From the NCBI GenBank assembly GCA_001872575.1, contig MNWP01000033.1, positions 62,249 to 111,827 of the forward strand: DNA of 49,579 nt. Direction: 5' to 3'. Shown one piece after another: positions 17,501 through 26,991 of the stretch; positions within the stretch are counted from its first letter, which is position 1; every line of letters begins with the position of its first letter. A model generated the notes under the pieces. It was given only the letters and a program-made list of their open reading frames with translations, was not told where the DNA came from and searched no databases. The stretch is from Candidatus Peregrinibacteria bacterium CG1_02_54_53. GTDB taxonomy: Bacteria; Patescibacteriota; Gracilibacteria; Peribacterales; Peribacteraceae. A program made the position numbers and the translations under genes.

Positions 17501-20500
17501 TCACCGTTCTTCCCTGAGCAGTTGAGGCCAGGCGAGCAGAGGAAGGCTCTCGGGAGTCTCGCGCTGAAGCGCCTCTTCAACGCGTTTGACCAGCTGGACG
17601 TTCGTGATAAGGGGAATGCCGTGATCCGTTGCCAATCGACGAATGAAGTAACCGTCGGTCTGCTCAACAGAGCTGGAATGCGTAGGGACGTTGATGACCA
17701 AATCCACGCGTTTCTGTTCGAGGTATTCGCGGATATTCGGGCTGCGCGGTTCCGAAATCTTGTGCAGCAGCACCGACGGAATGCCGCGGGATTCCAGAAA
17801 TTCGTGCGTGCGCTGGGTGGCGAAGAAGGAAAAGCCGCGATCAGCCAGCCGTTTGATGGAGGGGAACAGATCCAGTTTGTCCTCGATGTGCCCGACGGTG
17901 ATGAGAATGTTCTTCTTGGGTAGCCTGAATCCGACCGCAATAAGTGCGAGTAGCAGTGCCTGCTCGGCATTGGTTCCGAAACAAGCGACTTCACCCGTAC
18001 TTGCCATTTCCACTCCCAGACGCGGATCTGCACCACGCAGTCTGCTGAAGCTGAACTGTGCAGCCTTCACACCGACGTGATCCAGATCGATGGTCTGGTA
18101 GCGCTTGTCCTTTGGTGCTTTTTTCAGCAGAGCTTGCGTGGCGAGAATGATGAAGTTCACACCGGTCACCTTGCTCGCAAATGGAAAGCTTCGGCTTGCG
18201 CGCAGATTGCACTCAATAACCTTGAGGCGGTTTTCTTTGGCGAGAAACTGGATGTTAAAGGGCCCGGAAATGTGCAGGCCGCGGGCGATTCCCTTGGCAA
18301 TGTGCTTCACCCGTCGCAGCGTTTCGAGGTTCACACGCTGAGGCGGCAGAACGAGAGTGGCATCACCGGAGTGCACGCCGGCGTTTTCAACATGTTCCGA
18401 GATCGCGTAGAGAAGCAGTTGGCCATCTTGGGCCACGCCGTCGAAGTCGATTTCTTTTGCGCCGATCTCGAATTTTGAAATGACAATGGGAGCTTCTTTG
18501 TTCACGAAGGCTGAACGTTGCACGTAATCGGTGAGGTCGTCGTGTGAATGAACGACGGCCATCGATGCGCCCGACAGTACGTAGCTCGGTCGAACGATTA
18601 CCGGGTAGCCGACGGACTGCGCAAAGGAGGAGGCCCCCGAGAGTTCCGAGAATTCTTTCCATTCGGGTTGGTCGATCTTCAGTTCATCCAGAAGCAAACT
18701 GAACTTGTGTCGGTCTTCGGCGCGATCGATGTCTTTGGGTGACGTGCCGAGAATAGGCAGCCCTGCAGCGGCAAGTTTGGGCGAGAGAGAATTGGGAATC
18801 TGGCCGCCCATCGAAACGACGATGCCTGCGGGCGCCGTGAGGTCGGCGATGTCACGCACACGTTCTTCCGTAAGCTCGTCGAAGAACAGTGCGTCACATT
18901 CATCGTAGTCGGTGCTTACGGTCTCGGGGTTCGAATTGATCATGAGCACTTCATAGTGCTGTTGCTGCAATTCATGAGCGGCTTGTACACAGCACCAGTC
19001 GAATTCCACGGAAGATCCGATGGAGTACGGGCCTCCGCCGAGAACGATCGCACGTGGCGCATTTCCCGCAAACGTCATGTCGTGCTCGGTGCCGTGATAG
19101 GTGAGGTAGAGATAGTTCGTCTGTGCGGGGAACTCTCCGGCGAGTGTGTCGATCTGTTTGATGACGGGGGTGACACCGTGCTCAAGGCGAAGGGCGCGCA
19201 CCTCGTTTGACGAGAGGTCCGTCAGCAATCCGATGGCCTGATCCGAAAAACCGGTCCGTTTCGCCTGTCGCAGGAGTGAGGAAGTCAGAGGTGATTTGGC
19301 GCGCGTGCGCTGAAGATCGGCGGCAATGGTGACGCACGTGCGGATCCGCTCCAAAAACCAGCGGTCGATGCCCGTGGCGATCGATACCTCCTCTACGGAC
19401 CACTCACCGGCGAGTGCGGCGGCGACGGCGAACAGGCGTCGCGGGGTTGGGCGTTTGATTTCCTTTCCGTGATCGGAGAATTTCATGGAGCATGGCACGA
19501 GCCCTTCCTCGCCGATATTGAGCATACGAATCGCTTTCTGCAGCGCCTCTTCAAATGTTCGTCCCAGCGCCATCACTTCACCCACCGATTTCATCTCACT
19601 CGTCACGGTATCACTCACATGGCGGAATTTCTGCAGATCCCACCGAGGCATCTTCACGGCGACATAATCCAATGACGGTTCGAAGTCCGCACAGGTTACT
19701 TGCGTGATTGCATTGCGCAGATCGGGCAACGTGTATCCCAGAGCGAGTTTGGCTGCGATGAACGCAAGAGGATACCCCGTTGCCTTCGAAGCGAGTGCCG
19801 AACTGCGGCTGAGACGCGCATTCACTTCAATCACGCGATATCGTCGCGACCGGGGATCGAGCGCGTACTGAATGTTACATTCGCCGACGATACCCAGGTG
19901 CCGAATGACTCGCAGGGCGATTGACCGAAGCATCTGGTAATCCTCATTGTCGAGTGTCTGGCTGGGTGCAATGACGATGGATTCTCCCGTGTGGATGCCA
20001 AGAGGATCCACGTTTTCCATATTGCAGACAGTGATGCAGTTATCGGCGCAATCGCGCACCACTTCGTATTCGATTTCTTTCCATCCGGTCAGGTCTTCTT
20101 CAATCAGCACTTGCGGTGATTCAACGAAGGCGACCTTGCAGATTTCGTGTAGCTCCTTCTCATTCATGGCGCGTCCGCTCCCTTTGCCGCCCAGAGCGAA
20201 TGCTCCGCGGATGATGACGGGAAATCCGATTTCCTTCGCCGCGCGCAGAGCGGCATCAAGCGACTCGCATGCCTGCGATCGAGGAACATCGACGTTTATG
20301 GACGCAAGTTCGGCATTGAAAAGGGCGCGGTCTTCCGTTTTGCGAATACTCTCGACCGGGGCGCCCAGTACTGCCACGTTGTGTTTCTTCAATACCCCGG
20401 AGTCGGCGAGTGCCAGCCCGCAGTTGAGCGCCGTCTGCCCTCCAAAACTCAATGCGATTGCCTGCGGGTGCTCCTGTGCGATGATCCGCTCGACGAATTG

Positions 20501-20791
20501 CGGAGTGACGGGTACGAAGTAGACGCGGTCTGCCAGATTCCAGCTGGTCTGGTTGGTGGCGATGTTCGGATTCACGAGGACCACGTGTGCCCCCTCTTCC
20601 TTAAAAGCTTTGATAGCTTGGCTCCCCGAGTAATCGAATTCTCCCGCCTCGCCGATCTTGAGTGCGCCGGATCCGAGCAGGAGGATGGTTTTATCCTTCA
20701 GGCGCCGGGGATCAAGACTCGGAATTTCAGAAAACGGCGTCCCCTTGCCCTTGAGTGGGCCACGGGGGCCTGAAGCTTTTGATCCGGTCAT
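17501..20791 (-). CDS. carB: Carbamoyl-phosphate synthase large subunit
   Basis: CarB makes carbamoyl phosphate for pyrimidine and arginine synthesis. Both ATP-grasp halves are present: GSGALKIGEAGEFDYSGSQA opens the first and GGGPYSIGSSVEFDWCCVQA the second. An oligomerisation segment lies between them and an MGS-type allosteric domain ends the protein (NILITVGHIEDKLDLFPSIK onward). The start at 20791 (MTGSKASGPRG) gives 1096 residues, slightly longer than the usual 1070 or so. In-frame ATGs further upstream would add residues unlike the family. No carA (glutaminase subunit) is visible in this window. Confidence 0.93.
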   Translation of the reverse strand: MTGSKASGPRGPLKGKGTPFSEIPSLDPRRLKDKTILLLGSGALKIGEAGEFDYSGSQAIKAFKEEGAHVVLVNPNIATNQTSWNLADRVYFVPVTPQFVERIIAQEHPQAIALSFGGQTALNCGLALADSGVLKKHNVAVLGAPVESIRKTEDRALFNAELASINVDVPRSQACESLDAALRAAKEIGFPVIIRGAFALGGKGSGRAMNEKELHEICKVAFVESPQVLIEEDLTGWKEIEYEVVRDCADNCITVCNMENVDPLGIHTGESIVIAPSQTLDNEDYQMLRSIALRVIRHLGIVGECNIQYALDPRSRRYRVIEVNARLSRSSALASKATGYPLAFIAAKLALGYTLPDLRNAITQVTCADFEPSLDYVAVKMPRWDLQKFRHVSDTVTSEMKSVGEVMALGRTFEEALQKAIRMLNIGEEGLVPCSMKFSDHGKEIKRPTPRRLFAVAAALAGEWSVEEVSIATGIDRWFLERIRTCVTIAADLQRTRAKSPLTSSLLRQAKRTGFSDQAIGLLTDLSSNEVRALRLEHGVTPVIKQIDTLAGEFPAQTNYLYLTYHGTEHDMTFAGNAPRAIVLGGGPYSIGSSVEFDWCCVQAAHELQQQHYEVLMINSNPETVSTDYDECDALFFDELTEERVRDIADLTAPAGIVVSMGGQIPNSLSPKLAAAGLPILGTSPKDIDRAEDRHKFSLLLDELKIDQPEWKEFSELSGASSFAQSVGYPVIVRPSYVLSGASMAVVHSHDDLTDYVQRSAFVNKEAPIVISKFEIGAKEIDFDGVAQDGQLLLYAISEHVENAGVHSGDATLVLPPQRVNLETLRRVKHIAKGIARGLHISGPFNIQFLAKENRLKVIECNLRASRSFPFASKVTGVNFIILATQALLKKAPKDKRYQTIDLDHVGVKAAQFSFSRLRGADPRLGVEMASTGEVACFGTNAEQALLLALIAVGFRLPKKNILITVGHIEDKLDLFPSIKRLADRGFSFFATQRTHEFLESRGIPSVLLHKISEPRSPNIREYLEQKRVDLVINVPTHSSSVEQTDGYFIRRLATDHGIPLITNVQLVKRVEEALQRETPESLPLLAWPQLLREER

Positions 20792-20917
20792 GATTCCGCG
20801 GAAGCCTACCGTTTGCATTGTGTCATGGCAAGTTTTTTCATCACTCCGTGCGTCCACACCTCCGATGCACTCTGTCAATTGCCAGCTGAGGCAGAACACG
20901 ATTCACTGGTACACCGT

Positions 20918-21760
20918 ATGCGTCGAAGGATCATTGCCGTTGCGTTGAGCCTGCTGTTGCCTTCACTCGCCGTTGCAAGTGCTCTCGATGATGTAGTGCA
21001 TGATGCGGACGCTTTTTCCGATGTTCTCTTGCAGATGCAGGCTGAACAAGACGGTCAGACCGATGATCTTCTTCGTGAAGAGGGTGATGAAATGTTTCCG
21101 TCAACCGGACAAAGCAGTTCGACCAGCCGACAATCAACGCTCGAAGAAGATCCCGATTTTCTGACAGCGCGCGTGGATGGTGTGCCGGTGATCTTTCGCG
21201 ATATTCCCAGGGATGCCTGGTTCGCGCCGTACGTTCGCGATGTAGTGGGAGAGGGGATTGTGTCGGGCTATCGTGAGGCGAACGGTGCGCTGATGGGCCT
21301 TTTTGGTCCGGCGGATTCTCTGACCATCGAGCAGTTGGCAAAGATTGCGGTGCAGGTTGCCCGTGTGGATCTCTCGGCCTGCGGCACGACACTCAAGAAC
21401 GATGCTGCGGACGGCACATGGTCCGAACAGTACATTCGCTGTGCTGAGCACCGGGGCTGGGCGGTGTATGCAGATGGTTCAGTCGATATTGGCAGACCCG
21501 CACGCCGTGCCGAAGTCGTTGCAACACTTCTCCAGGCGTTGGGCGTCAAGACCGAGCAGAGAACAGGCGGCATTTTCACGGATGTCGACAGTTCGGTTGA
21601 ATTCGCGGCGGCGATCGAAATGGCTGCACGTGCGGGCGTGATCTCGGGCGACAGCGATGCCCGGGGAAGCCCGTTGGGAACATTTCGCCCCACAGACCCC
21701 GTCAATCGGGCGGAAGTCGCAAAGATCGTGACAATGGCTTTGCAGGTATACGGCCTGTGA
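20918..21760 (+). CDS. Secreted S-layer homology (SLH) domain protein
   Basis: This 280-residue protein has a signal peptide (MRRRIIAVALSLLLPSLAVA) and then an acidic linker with a Ser-rich patch. Three SLH-type repeats follow: one starting FRDIPRDAWFAPYVRDVVGE, a degenerate middle one (GRPARRAEVVATLLQALGV) and one starting GIFTDVDSSVEFAAAIEMAA and ending in FRPTDPVNRAEVAKIV. SLH domains usually bind cell-wall polymers, so this is probably a wall-attached surface protein. The start is placed at the ATG directly before the signal peptide. A weak promoter (TTGCCA, 17 bases, TTCACT) ends ten bases before it. It converges with the EamA gene eight bases downstream. Confidence 0.82.
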   Translation: MRRRIIAVALSLLLPSLAVASALDDVVHDADAFSDVLLQMQAEQDGQTDDLLREEGDEMFPSTGQSSSTSRQSTLEEDPDFLTARVDGVPVIFRDIPRDAWFAPYVRDVVGEGIVSGYREANGALMGLFGPADSLTIEQLAKIAVQVARVDLSACGTTLKNDAADGTWSEQYIRCAEHRGWAVYADGSVDIGRPARRAEVVATLLQALGVKTEQRTGGIFTDVDSSVEFAAAIEMAARAGVISGDSDARGSPLGTFRPTDPVNRAEVAKIVTMALQVYGL

Positions 21761-21767
21761 ATGTGTT

Positions 21768-22769
21768 CTACCAGTGCAGGTGGTGTGTCTCGAGATAGTG
21801 TCGCACGTGGTCTTGGATTTTGCGCAGATTTCTTCCCTGCATAACGGCTGCCCCGGCGATGATCAAGGATGCGCCGATCCCTTGGTACCAAGTCACCGGT
21901 TCCCCGAGATAGAGATGAGAGAACAGTAATCCCGAAGCGACGGTGAGTGTGCCGAGCAGCGATACGGTGGTGAGAGGAAGTCTCTCAATGGACTCGTAAT
22001 AACTGAAGACCAGCAAAAAACGTGAAATGAGTCCGTACCCGATCAACACCCCCAATAATTGGAGCGGGAACCTGCTGACCTCGAACGCGAACGGATGGGT
22101 GATGAAGGGGGAGAGCAGAAAGAAAAACCCAATGGCGCAACATGAGCGTACGACGATAATCACCTGTGGTTCGAGTTTGCGCAGGTACTTTCGAATAACG
22201 ACGCCGCCGATGGCGAAGAGACATCCCGCAAGAACGATGTATCCGTCACCGATTGCGAATGTCAGTCCTTCGGTGAATCCCCGTAGGGCAACCGTCAAAA
22301 GCCCCAGTAGGATCATGCCGCCGCCTATCCACTGAATGCGCTTCGGATAGGTGTGCATTGCCAGCATGGCGAACACAATGAGGAAAATGGTTTCCGAATT
22401 TGTGAAGAGCTGAGAATTAATTGCATAAGTGCGTTCGAGGCCCGAGAACCAGAAAATGGGTGCGAGAACACCGTTGAGAACGCCTGCCACTGCGAGTGGC
22501 AGAATCAGATGTGATCGTACGCGCCTCAACCTTTTGATTATGGGAAAAAATCCGAACGTCAGTACTGCGAAGAGCAGCAGCATGATTTCACTCAGGAAGA
22601 GCATCGAGAGCGGCGAGAAATATGCTGTCAGCTGCTTTCCGAATGCCACCGTCGTGGAACCTGCCGCAACCATTGTCGCCAGCGCGATCCATCCGATGGT
22701 GGCCGAACACACGCGCCGTCTGTGCATGTGCACGACCGGCTGCCGCAGAATGGCGGGGAGGGATGTCAT
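21768..22769 (-). CDS. EamA/DMT-family membrane transporter
   Basis: This 333-residue protein has about ten membrane helices in two homologous halves, as in the drug/metabolite transporter superfamily. The second half shows the family's end pattern (SLLGTLTVASGLLFSHLYLG, then EPVTWYQGIGASLIIAGAAV). The substrate cannot be predicted. The ATG lies eight bases after a perfect TATAAT, so the mRNA is probably leaderless. Confidence 0.82.
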   Translation of the reverse strand: MTSLPAILRQPVVHMHRRRVCSATIGWIALATMVAAGSTTVAFGKQLTAYFSPLSMLFLSEIMLLLFAVLTFGFFPIIKRLRRVRSHLILPLAVAGVLNGVLAPIFWFSGLERTYAINSQLFTNSETIFLIVFAMLAMHTYPKRIQWIGGGMILLGLLTVALRGFTEGLTFAIGDGYIVLAGCLFAIGGVVIRKYLRKLEPQVIIVVRSCCAIGFFFLLSPFITHPFAFEVSRFPLQLLGVLIGYGLISRFLLVFSYYESIERLPLTTVSLLGTLTVASGLLFSHLYLGEPVTWYQGIGASLIIAGAAVMQGRNLRKIQDHVRHYLETHHLHW

Positions 22770-22783
22770 TTTTATTTATTATA
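22770..22783 (-). promoter_or_regulatory. -10 box of the EamA gene (leaderless)
   Basis: TATAAT (22778-22783, minus strand) is followed by AAATAAAA and then ATG at 22769. A second TATAAT-like box (CTATAATG) lies about 15 bases further upstream. Confidence 0.65.
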
Positions 22784-22790
22784 CAATAAA

Positions 22791-23045
22791 TCAGACATTA
22801 TAGCTAATATCATCCTGGCATTGCTGACCGGTCATGCAAAGGCCGATTTGGATTTCGCATTTGCGGGCTTCGGATTTTGTTTCGAATAGAGGGGAGATAT
22901 ACGTAAGCCTGAGTGCTCCTTGGTCTTTGGAAAACTTTGCTCCTCGTCCTTCATTGTGATCGAGTATCCTTTGTGGAGGATCTTCGGTAATGCCAGTGTA
23001 GTACCTTCCTGTCTTTGCCTGTGCGATGTAGACGAACCAAGTCAT
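22791..23045 (-). CDS. GIY-YIG nuclease superfamily protein (YhbQ/UPF0213-like)
   Basis: This 84-residue single-domain protein starts MTWFVYIAQAKTGRYYTGIT, with the GIY-YIG core (FVYI...YYTGIT), then ERILDHNEGRGAK-like residues (PPQRILDHNEGRGAKFSKDQ) and SEARKCEIQIG, where the catalytic Glu is expected. The C-terminal end (GLCMTGQQCQDDISYNV) departs from the usual Lys-rich helix and may be degenerate. The ATG at 23045 is the family's natural start. It lies between the EamA gene and tRNA-Leu. Confidence 0.72.
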   Translation of the reverse strand: MTWFVYIAQAKTGRYYTGITEDPPQRILDHNEGRGAKFSKDQGALRLTYISPLFETKSEARKCEIQIGLCMTGQQCQDDISYNV

Positions 23046-23154
23046 GGTAGTTGATGGTAGCAGACTTGGTTTTGATGTGTATCGGGCAGTTCGACTCCGC
23101 TTTGCTCTGCTCACTGTCATTCGACTCGTCCTGTGTGTATGTGGGAGGGTCGAA

Positions 23155-23242
23155 TGGTGCCGCCGGCTGGAATCGAACCAGCATGCCCGGTAAGGGGCAG
23201 GGGATTTTAAGTCCCCCGTGTCTACCATTTCACCACAGCGGC
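23155..23242 (-). tRNA. tRNA-Leu (anticodon UAA), CCA encoded
   Basis: The minus strand reads GCCGCTG...CGGCGGC-A-CCA with a seven-base acceptor stem (one G-T pair). It has a D-arm (GTGGTGAAATGGTAGACAC), an anticodon stem and loop (GGGGA-CTTAAAA-TCCCC, anticodon TAA), a long class II variable arm and a T-arm around GGTTCGATTCC. Length is 88 bases with CCA. Confidence 0.95.
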
Positions 23243-23309
23243 TTGGAGGATCATTGAATAGAGTATAGAACGGGAGAAACAAAGTCAGCAGGTTGCAAAA
23301 GTGAGGAAA

Positions 23310-23371
23310 GGCAGAAAAGTAAGGAACGTAAGGACATCTGAAAGAAAAGAAACCTTCCTGCCTTTTCTGCC
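23310..23371. repeat. Purine/pyrimidine inverted repeat, possible sortase terminator
   Basis: GGCAGAAAAG (23310-23319) and CTTTTCTGCC (23362-23371) are perfectly complementary. The flanks (AAGTAAGG and CCTTTCTTACCTT) add more imperfect pairing. It lies between the sortase stop and tRNA-Leu and could fold in the sortase transcript, but there is no clean T-run. Confidence 0.45.
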
Positions 23372-23390
23372 CTTTCTTACCTTCTTTCCT

Positions 23391-24647
23391 TTATATGGGG
23401 AGCATCTCCATCTTGTACTTCGGCATTTCGCGCACGGGCTGCTCACCCACTCCCAGCGGTTCGCCGGTTTCGGGATCCACCTCTTCGGAGGAAACGATGA
23501 AGCGTCGTAAGGTCGTGCCCACGGGTGTGCAGGTCATCAGGGTCGAGAGACGACGATCGGCGGGCTGATCGAGCACGTCAACGTTCGAGGGTTTTACCTC
23601 GTAGGTCGAGCGTACGGTGTAACGGTGCTTGTCGCCGCCGTAGTACACCCAGTAGTCATCACCTTCCGAGAGCATATGCAGTCGTGCGAAAACGGTCTTG
23701 TATGCCCCCGGTGCCCAAGGGTAGTAGGAGCTGTGACCCGTGACGAAGAAGTTGCCTGCCTGACCGGGCTTGGCGGTTCCGGGATAGTGAACGACGCCCT
23801 GCTCGAGTGCATTCTGAATATCGCTTTCCACTTCAACCCAATCCTCGCGCAGCAGTGCATCGTAGGAGGGGACGACAATGGGTATATTAAGGTTGAGTTT
23901 CGGAATAATCAGGCGGTTCTCGGGCGGACCGACGGGCGGGAGAAAGCTCAAGAGATTTCCTTCGTCCTCCCCCCCGGCCGTGGTGAGCATCGGTGACTTG
24001 AGTAGCTTGTCACGCAGCTCGGCAGTCGTTCCTGCTCCAACTCCCGTTTCTGTACGAATCTCTTGCAGCGGATCGAGCCTTGTTTGAATGATTTGCCAAA
24101 AACTCTGATAGTTAAGTGTTACGAAAAGCGCAACGAACAGTGCGGCGAACGTCCCGCCGAAGCGAACGGTATCGAGCAAGAAGAGCGTAATTCTGCTGTA
24201 ACGCTTGGGCTCTTTGCGCGGTCGAACCACCCAGACCGGCTGCACGAGAAATGTCCAGGTTTCGTGCAGGACTTCCAAAAAAAACCGTTTCAATCTCTGC
24301 GCTACCGATGCACAGTCTTCCGCGCTTTCGCGGTACTGTCGTGCCCCTTCGGCCAGCAGTTCATTCGCTCCGCTTTTTGCCTGCAGCGGCAAGGTGCTCA
24401 CATGTGATCGCAGTTGAGAAATCCATGACGGTGAAGACCTTTTTTTCTTCTCGGGCAGGGCTTCCTTGAATTTATCAGGGATGGGTTGTGATTCCGAAAC
24501 ATTGATCTTCTTCTGCACGGACAACGTCTCCTCGCTGGCAGGAAGGATGATGTTCCCTTCCGCATCATACGAAGCTGCATGTTGCCGTTGAGGGTGTCGT
24601 TCGAGTGGTATCATGACAGTATACCGCAGAATGCCGTTTTGAGCCAT
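23391..24647 (-). CDS. Sortase-family transpeptidase with long N-terminal cytoplasmic region
   Basis: Sortases cleave C-terminal sorting signals and attach proteins to the envelope. A helix-rich charged region (1-150) precedes one membrane helix (about 153-178). The sortase beta-barrel spans about 245-395 with catalytic His305 (TGHSSYYPW), Cys373 (TLMTCTPVG) and Arg381/382. The N-terminal region is longer than in typical class C, D or E sortases. The start may be ATG 24647 (418 aa) or ATG 24614 (407 aa); neither has a Shine-Dalgarno. Two surface proteins in this window (12232 and 13281) carry candidate sorting signals. Confidence 0.88.
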   Translation of the reverse strand: MAQNGILRYTVMIPLERHPQRQHAASYDAEGNIILPASEETLSVQKKINVSESQPIPDKFKEALPEKKKRSSPSWISQLRSHVSTLPLQAKSGANELLAEGARQYRESAEDCASVAQRLKRFFLEVLHETWTFLVQPVWVVRPRKEPKRYSRITLFLLDTVRFGGTFAALFVALFVTLNYQSFWQIIQTRLDPLQEIRTETGVGAGTTAELRDKLLKSPMLTTAGGEDEGNLLSFLPPVGPPENRLIIPKLNLNIPIVVPSYDALLREDWVEVESDIQNALEQGVVHYPGTAKPGQAGNFFVTGHSSYYPWAPGAYKTVFARLHMLSEGDDYWVYYGGDKHRYTVRSTYEVKPSNVDVLDQPADRRLSTLMTCTPVGTTLRRFIVSSEEVDPETGEPLGVGEQPVREMPKYKMEMLPI

Positions 24648-24683
24648 GGCAAGCGGTAACGAATGGTACCAGATTCCTATACG

Positions 24684-25787
24684 TTACGTTGAACGCTTTT
24701 GTCTGTCTGCTGCGATGATTTGTCCACTTCCCACAATCTCCCGGCCTTGATAGAGCACGATTGCCTGGCCCGGCGTGGGGGCACTGACGGGATGCGAAAA
24801 CCGAAAGAGCCCTGTAGATCCACGAAAAGTCAGTATTCCATCTGCCTTCTTTGTCTGCAGGCGTATGCGGGCGGCGAGGTGATGCTTTCTGCCCTGTGCG
24901 AGCTTCCTGCGGGTAAACGTCAGGTGATTCATGTAGACATCATTAGTAAGAAGAGCCCTAGCAGGAGCCACAAAAATTGTATTACTTTTTTGATCAATAG
25001 ATATGATGTGTACCGGAGACTTCTGCCCCCCCACGTGAAGACCTCTGCGCTGGCCCAGAGTGTAGAAAGGCAGGCCTTCGTGCGTTCCTATCGTTTTTCC
25101 GTCCAGTGTTTTAATAGGACCGGGTTTTGCATCGGTAATTGAACGTCGTAGGAATGCCGCCGGTGATTTCTCGGGAAAGAAGCAGAGATCCTGACTTTCA
25201 CGGTAACTGACAGGATCGAGTGGAATTTCATACTTCTTCGCCAGTACGTATGTCTCTCGTTTGGTTTTTGCTCCCAGTGGAAGCAGGGTACGTGCAAGCT
25301 CTTTCTGAGTAAGGCGTGAGAGAAAATAGCTCTGGTCTTTCGTCTTATCCTTTGCCTCAAGCAGCGCGTAGTCTTCGTCTCTGCGCACAATACGTGCGTA
25401 GTGGCCCGTTGCGATTTTGTCGCATCGCAGCTTCTTGCCCAGCAAAAGCAGATGCTTAAACTTGAATGTCTTATTGCAGAGCACGCAGGGATTAGGCGTC
25501 ATCCCCTTGCGATGATCACGGATAAACGGATCGACCACTGCACATTTGAAGGCATCTTGCAGGTCGAGCGTATGCAGCGGAATGCCGAGGTCTTGCGTGA
25601 CGCGGCGGGCACGCGCCAGTGTTTGCGCATCGCAGCACTTGGTTGGCAGCACTTGAGCGATTGCGGGGGCCAGTGGATCCTGCCACAGCTGAAAACGGGC
25701 ACCGATGACTTCGTGGCCTTGCTCTTTGAGCAGGCACGCGACCACACTAGAATCGACCCCACCCGACATTGCAACTAGTATTCTCAT
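24684..25787 (-). CDS. mnmA: tRNA-specific 2-thiouridylase MnmA
   Basis: MnmA thiolates U34 in the wobble position of tRNAs for Lys, Glu and Gln. The start [20 protein letters not shown] carries the PP-loop SGGVDSS. NPCVLCN holds the first catalytic Cys, ATGHYARI follows, and the second Cys lies in the segment SQDLCFFP. FYTLGQRRGLHVGG is the family's conserved GQR motif. At 367 residues it is full length. The start at 25787 directly precedes the PP-loop strand, and residues added by the earlier in-frame start are not family-like. Confidence 0.93.
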   Translation of the reverse strand: MRILVAMSGGVDSSVVACLLKEQGHEVIGARFQLWQDPLAPAIAQVLPTKCCDAQTLARARRVTQDLGIPLHTLDLQDAFKCAVVDPFIRDHRKGMTPNPCVLCNKTFKFKHLLLLGKKLRCDKIATGHYARIVRRDEDYALLEAKDKTKDQSYFLSRLTQKELARTLLPLGAKTKRETYVLAKKYEIPLDPVSYRESQDLCFFPEKSPAAFLRRSITDAKPGPIKTLDGKTIGTHEGLPFYTLGQRRGLHVGGQKSPVHIISIDQKSNTIFVAPARALLTNDVYMNHLTFTRRKLAQGRKHHLAARIRLQTKKADGILTFRGSTGLFRFSHPVSAPTPGQAIVLYQGREIVGSGQIIAADRQKRST

Positions 25788-25817
25788 CAGTGCACGAAGT
25801 ACGATGTAAGTATTGCA

Positions 25818-25850
25818 CAAGGCCTTGAGCGGAGCCGAAAGGCGGACATG
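25818..25850. repeat. Dispersed-type repeat between mnmA and prfA
   Basis: The sequence GGCCTTGAGCGGAGCCGAAAGGCGGAC (minus-strand translation PPFGSAQGL) matches a short motif that I recall as often dispersed in CPR genomes. Only one copy is seen here, so its repeat status rests on memory, not on this window. Confidence 0.35.
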
Positions 25851-25932
25851 GCGACGAGAATGCGCATGGAGTCATCCTACCTCTGTCTGGTCTCTCTTCA
25901 ACAATGTATGTCACTTCTGCCATAATGCCTTC

Positions 25933-26991
25933 ATGATTGAAAAACTTCGTGCACTGGCGACCGAGTACGCCCAGCTTCAAAAGGACCTGCAAAATCCTGA
26001 AATGTATGGTGACCCAAAAAAGCTTGCAGAACTCGGGCGTCGCTCGCGGCAATTGGAGCCGCTCATTGATTTGCTGAACGAGTACGACCAATGCGAGAAA
26101 GCAATTGCGTTTGCGAAGGAGTCGCATGATGCGGATCTTCATGATCTTGCACAGGATGAAGCGCGGCAGGCTGCGCGCCGTAAGGAGGAATTGTTGGAAC
26201 AAATGCGTTCATTCCTTGTGCCTGTTGATCCTCTCGATCAACGGAATGTCATTCTGGAGGTACGTGCGGGAACGGGTGGTGAAGAGGCTGCACTCTTTGC
26301 TGCAGAACTTCTTCGTATGTATTTGCGATATGCGGAGGTGAAGAGATGGAAAACCGATCTCGTCAGTAAGACGGATGCTGAAGCCGGCGGCATTAAAGAG
26401 GCGGTCGTTCGCATTGAAGGTCCGGCGTTTGGTGACTTTAAGTTTGAGTCGGGCGTGCATCGCGTTCAGCGCATTCCCGAAACCGAGAAAAAGGGACGTG
26501 TACATACATCGGCCGCGACCGTGGCCGTATTGCCTGAAGCGCAGAAGGTGGATATTACTCTGCGTCCGCAGGATTTGAAGATCGATACGTTTCGGGCCGG
26601 AGGGGCCGGAGGGCAAAATGTGAACAAAGTGGAGAGCGCGATTCGCATCACGCATGTTCCTACAGGTGCGGTTGTAGCCTGTCAGACCGAGCGAAGTCAG
26701 GCACGTAATCGTGAGATTGCCATGAGCTTGCTGCGAAGTCGTATTTACGAAGCCGAACGTGAAAAGCTGGCAAAGGAGCGTGGTGATATGCGTGCGGGGC
26801 AGATCGGTTCGGGTGATCGCAGTGAAAAGATCCGCACCTACAACTTTCCACAAGACCGTGTGACGGATCATCGCGTGAATCAGAACTACAGCAATCTTCC
26901 GGCGATCATGGAAGGCGACATCGGCGAAATCATCGACGCTCTCAAGACGTGGAATACCGAGCAGCAATTATCGCGCTTAGGCGCTTCCTGA
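25933..26991 (+). CDS. prfA: Peptide chain release factor 1
   Basis: RF1 terminates translation at UAA and UAG. The protein starts [19 protein letters not shown]. It has a stop-codon reading loop of RF1 type ([14 protein letters not shown], so PxT is PET rather than the SPF of RF2) and the catalytic GGQ (226-228) in [16 protein letters not shown]. The RF1 C-terminus ([20 protein letters not shown]) is intact. At 352 residues it has normal length. The ATG at 25933 lies six bases after CATAAT, suggesting a leaderless mRNA. An upstream in-frame extension runs through repeat sequence and is rejected. No RF2 gene is visible here. Confidence 0.95.
   Translation: MIEKLRALATEYAQLQKDLQNPEMYGDPKKLAELGRRSRQLEPLIDLLNEYDQCEKAIAFAKESHDADLHDLAQDEARQAARRKEELLEQMRSFLVPVDPLDQRNVILEVRAGTGGEEAALFAAELLRMYLRYAEVKRWKTDLVSKTDAEAGGIKEAVVRIEGPAFGDFKFESGVHRVQRIPETEKKGRVHTSAATVAVLPEAQKVDITLRPQDLKIDTFRAGGAGGQNVNKVESAIRITHVPTGAVVACQTERSQARNREIAMSLLRSRIYEAEREKLAKERGDMRAGQIGSGDRSEKIRTYNFPQDRVTDHRVNQNYSNLPAIMEGDIGEIIDALKTWNTEQQLSRLGAS

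Noticed and set aside
25813-25932. N-terminal extension of prfA
   Set aside because: It reads through repeat-like DNA, and RF1 proteins start at the MIEKL-like position at 25933.
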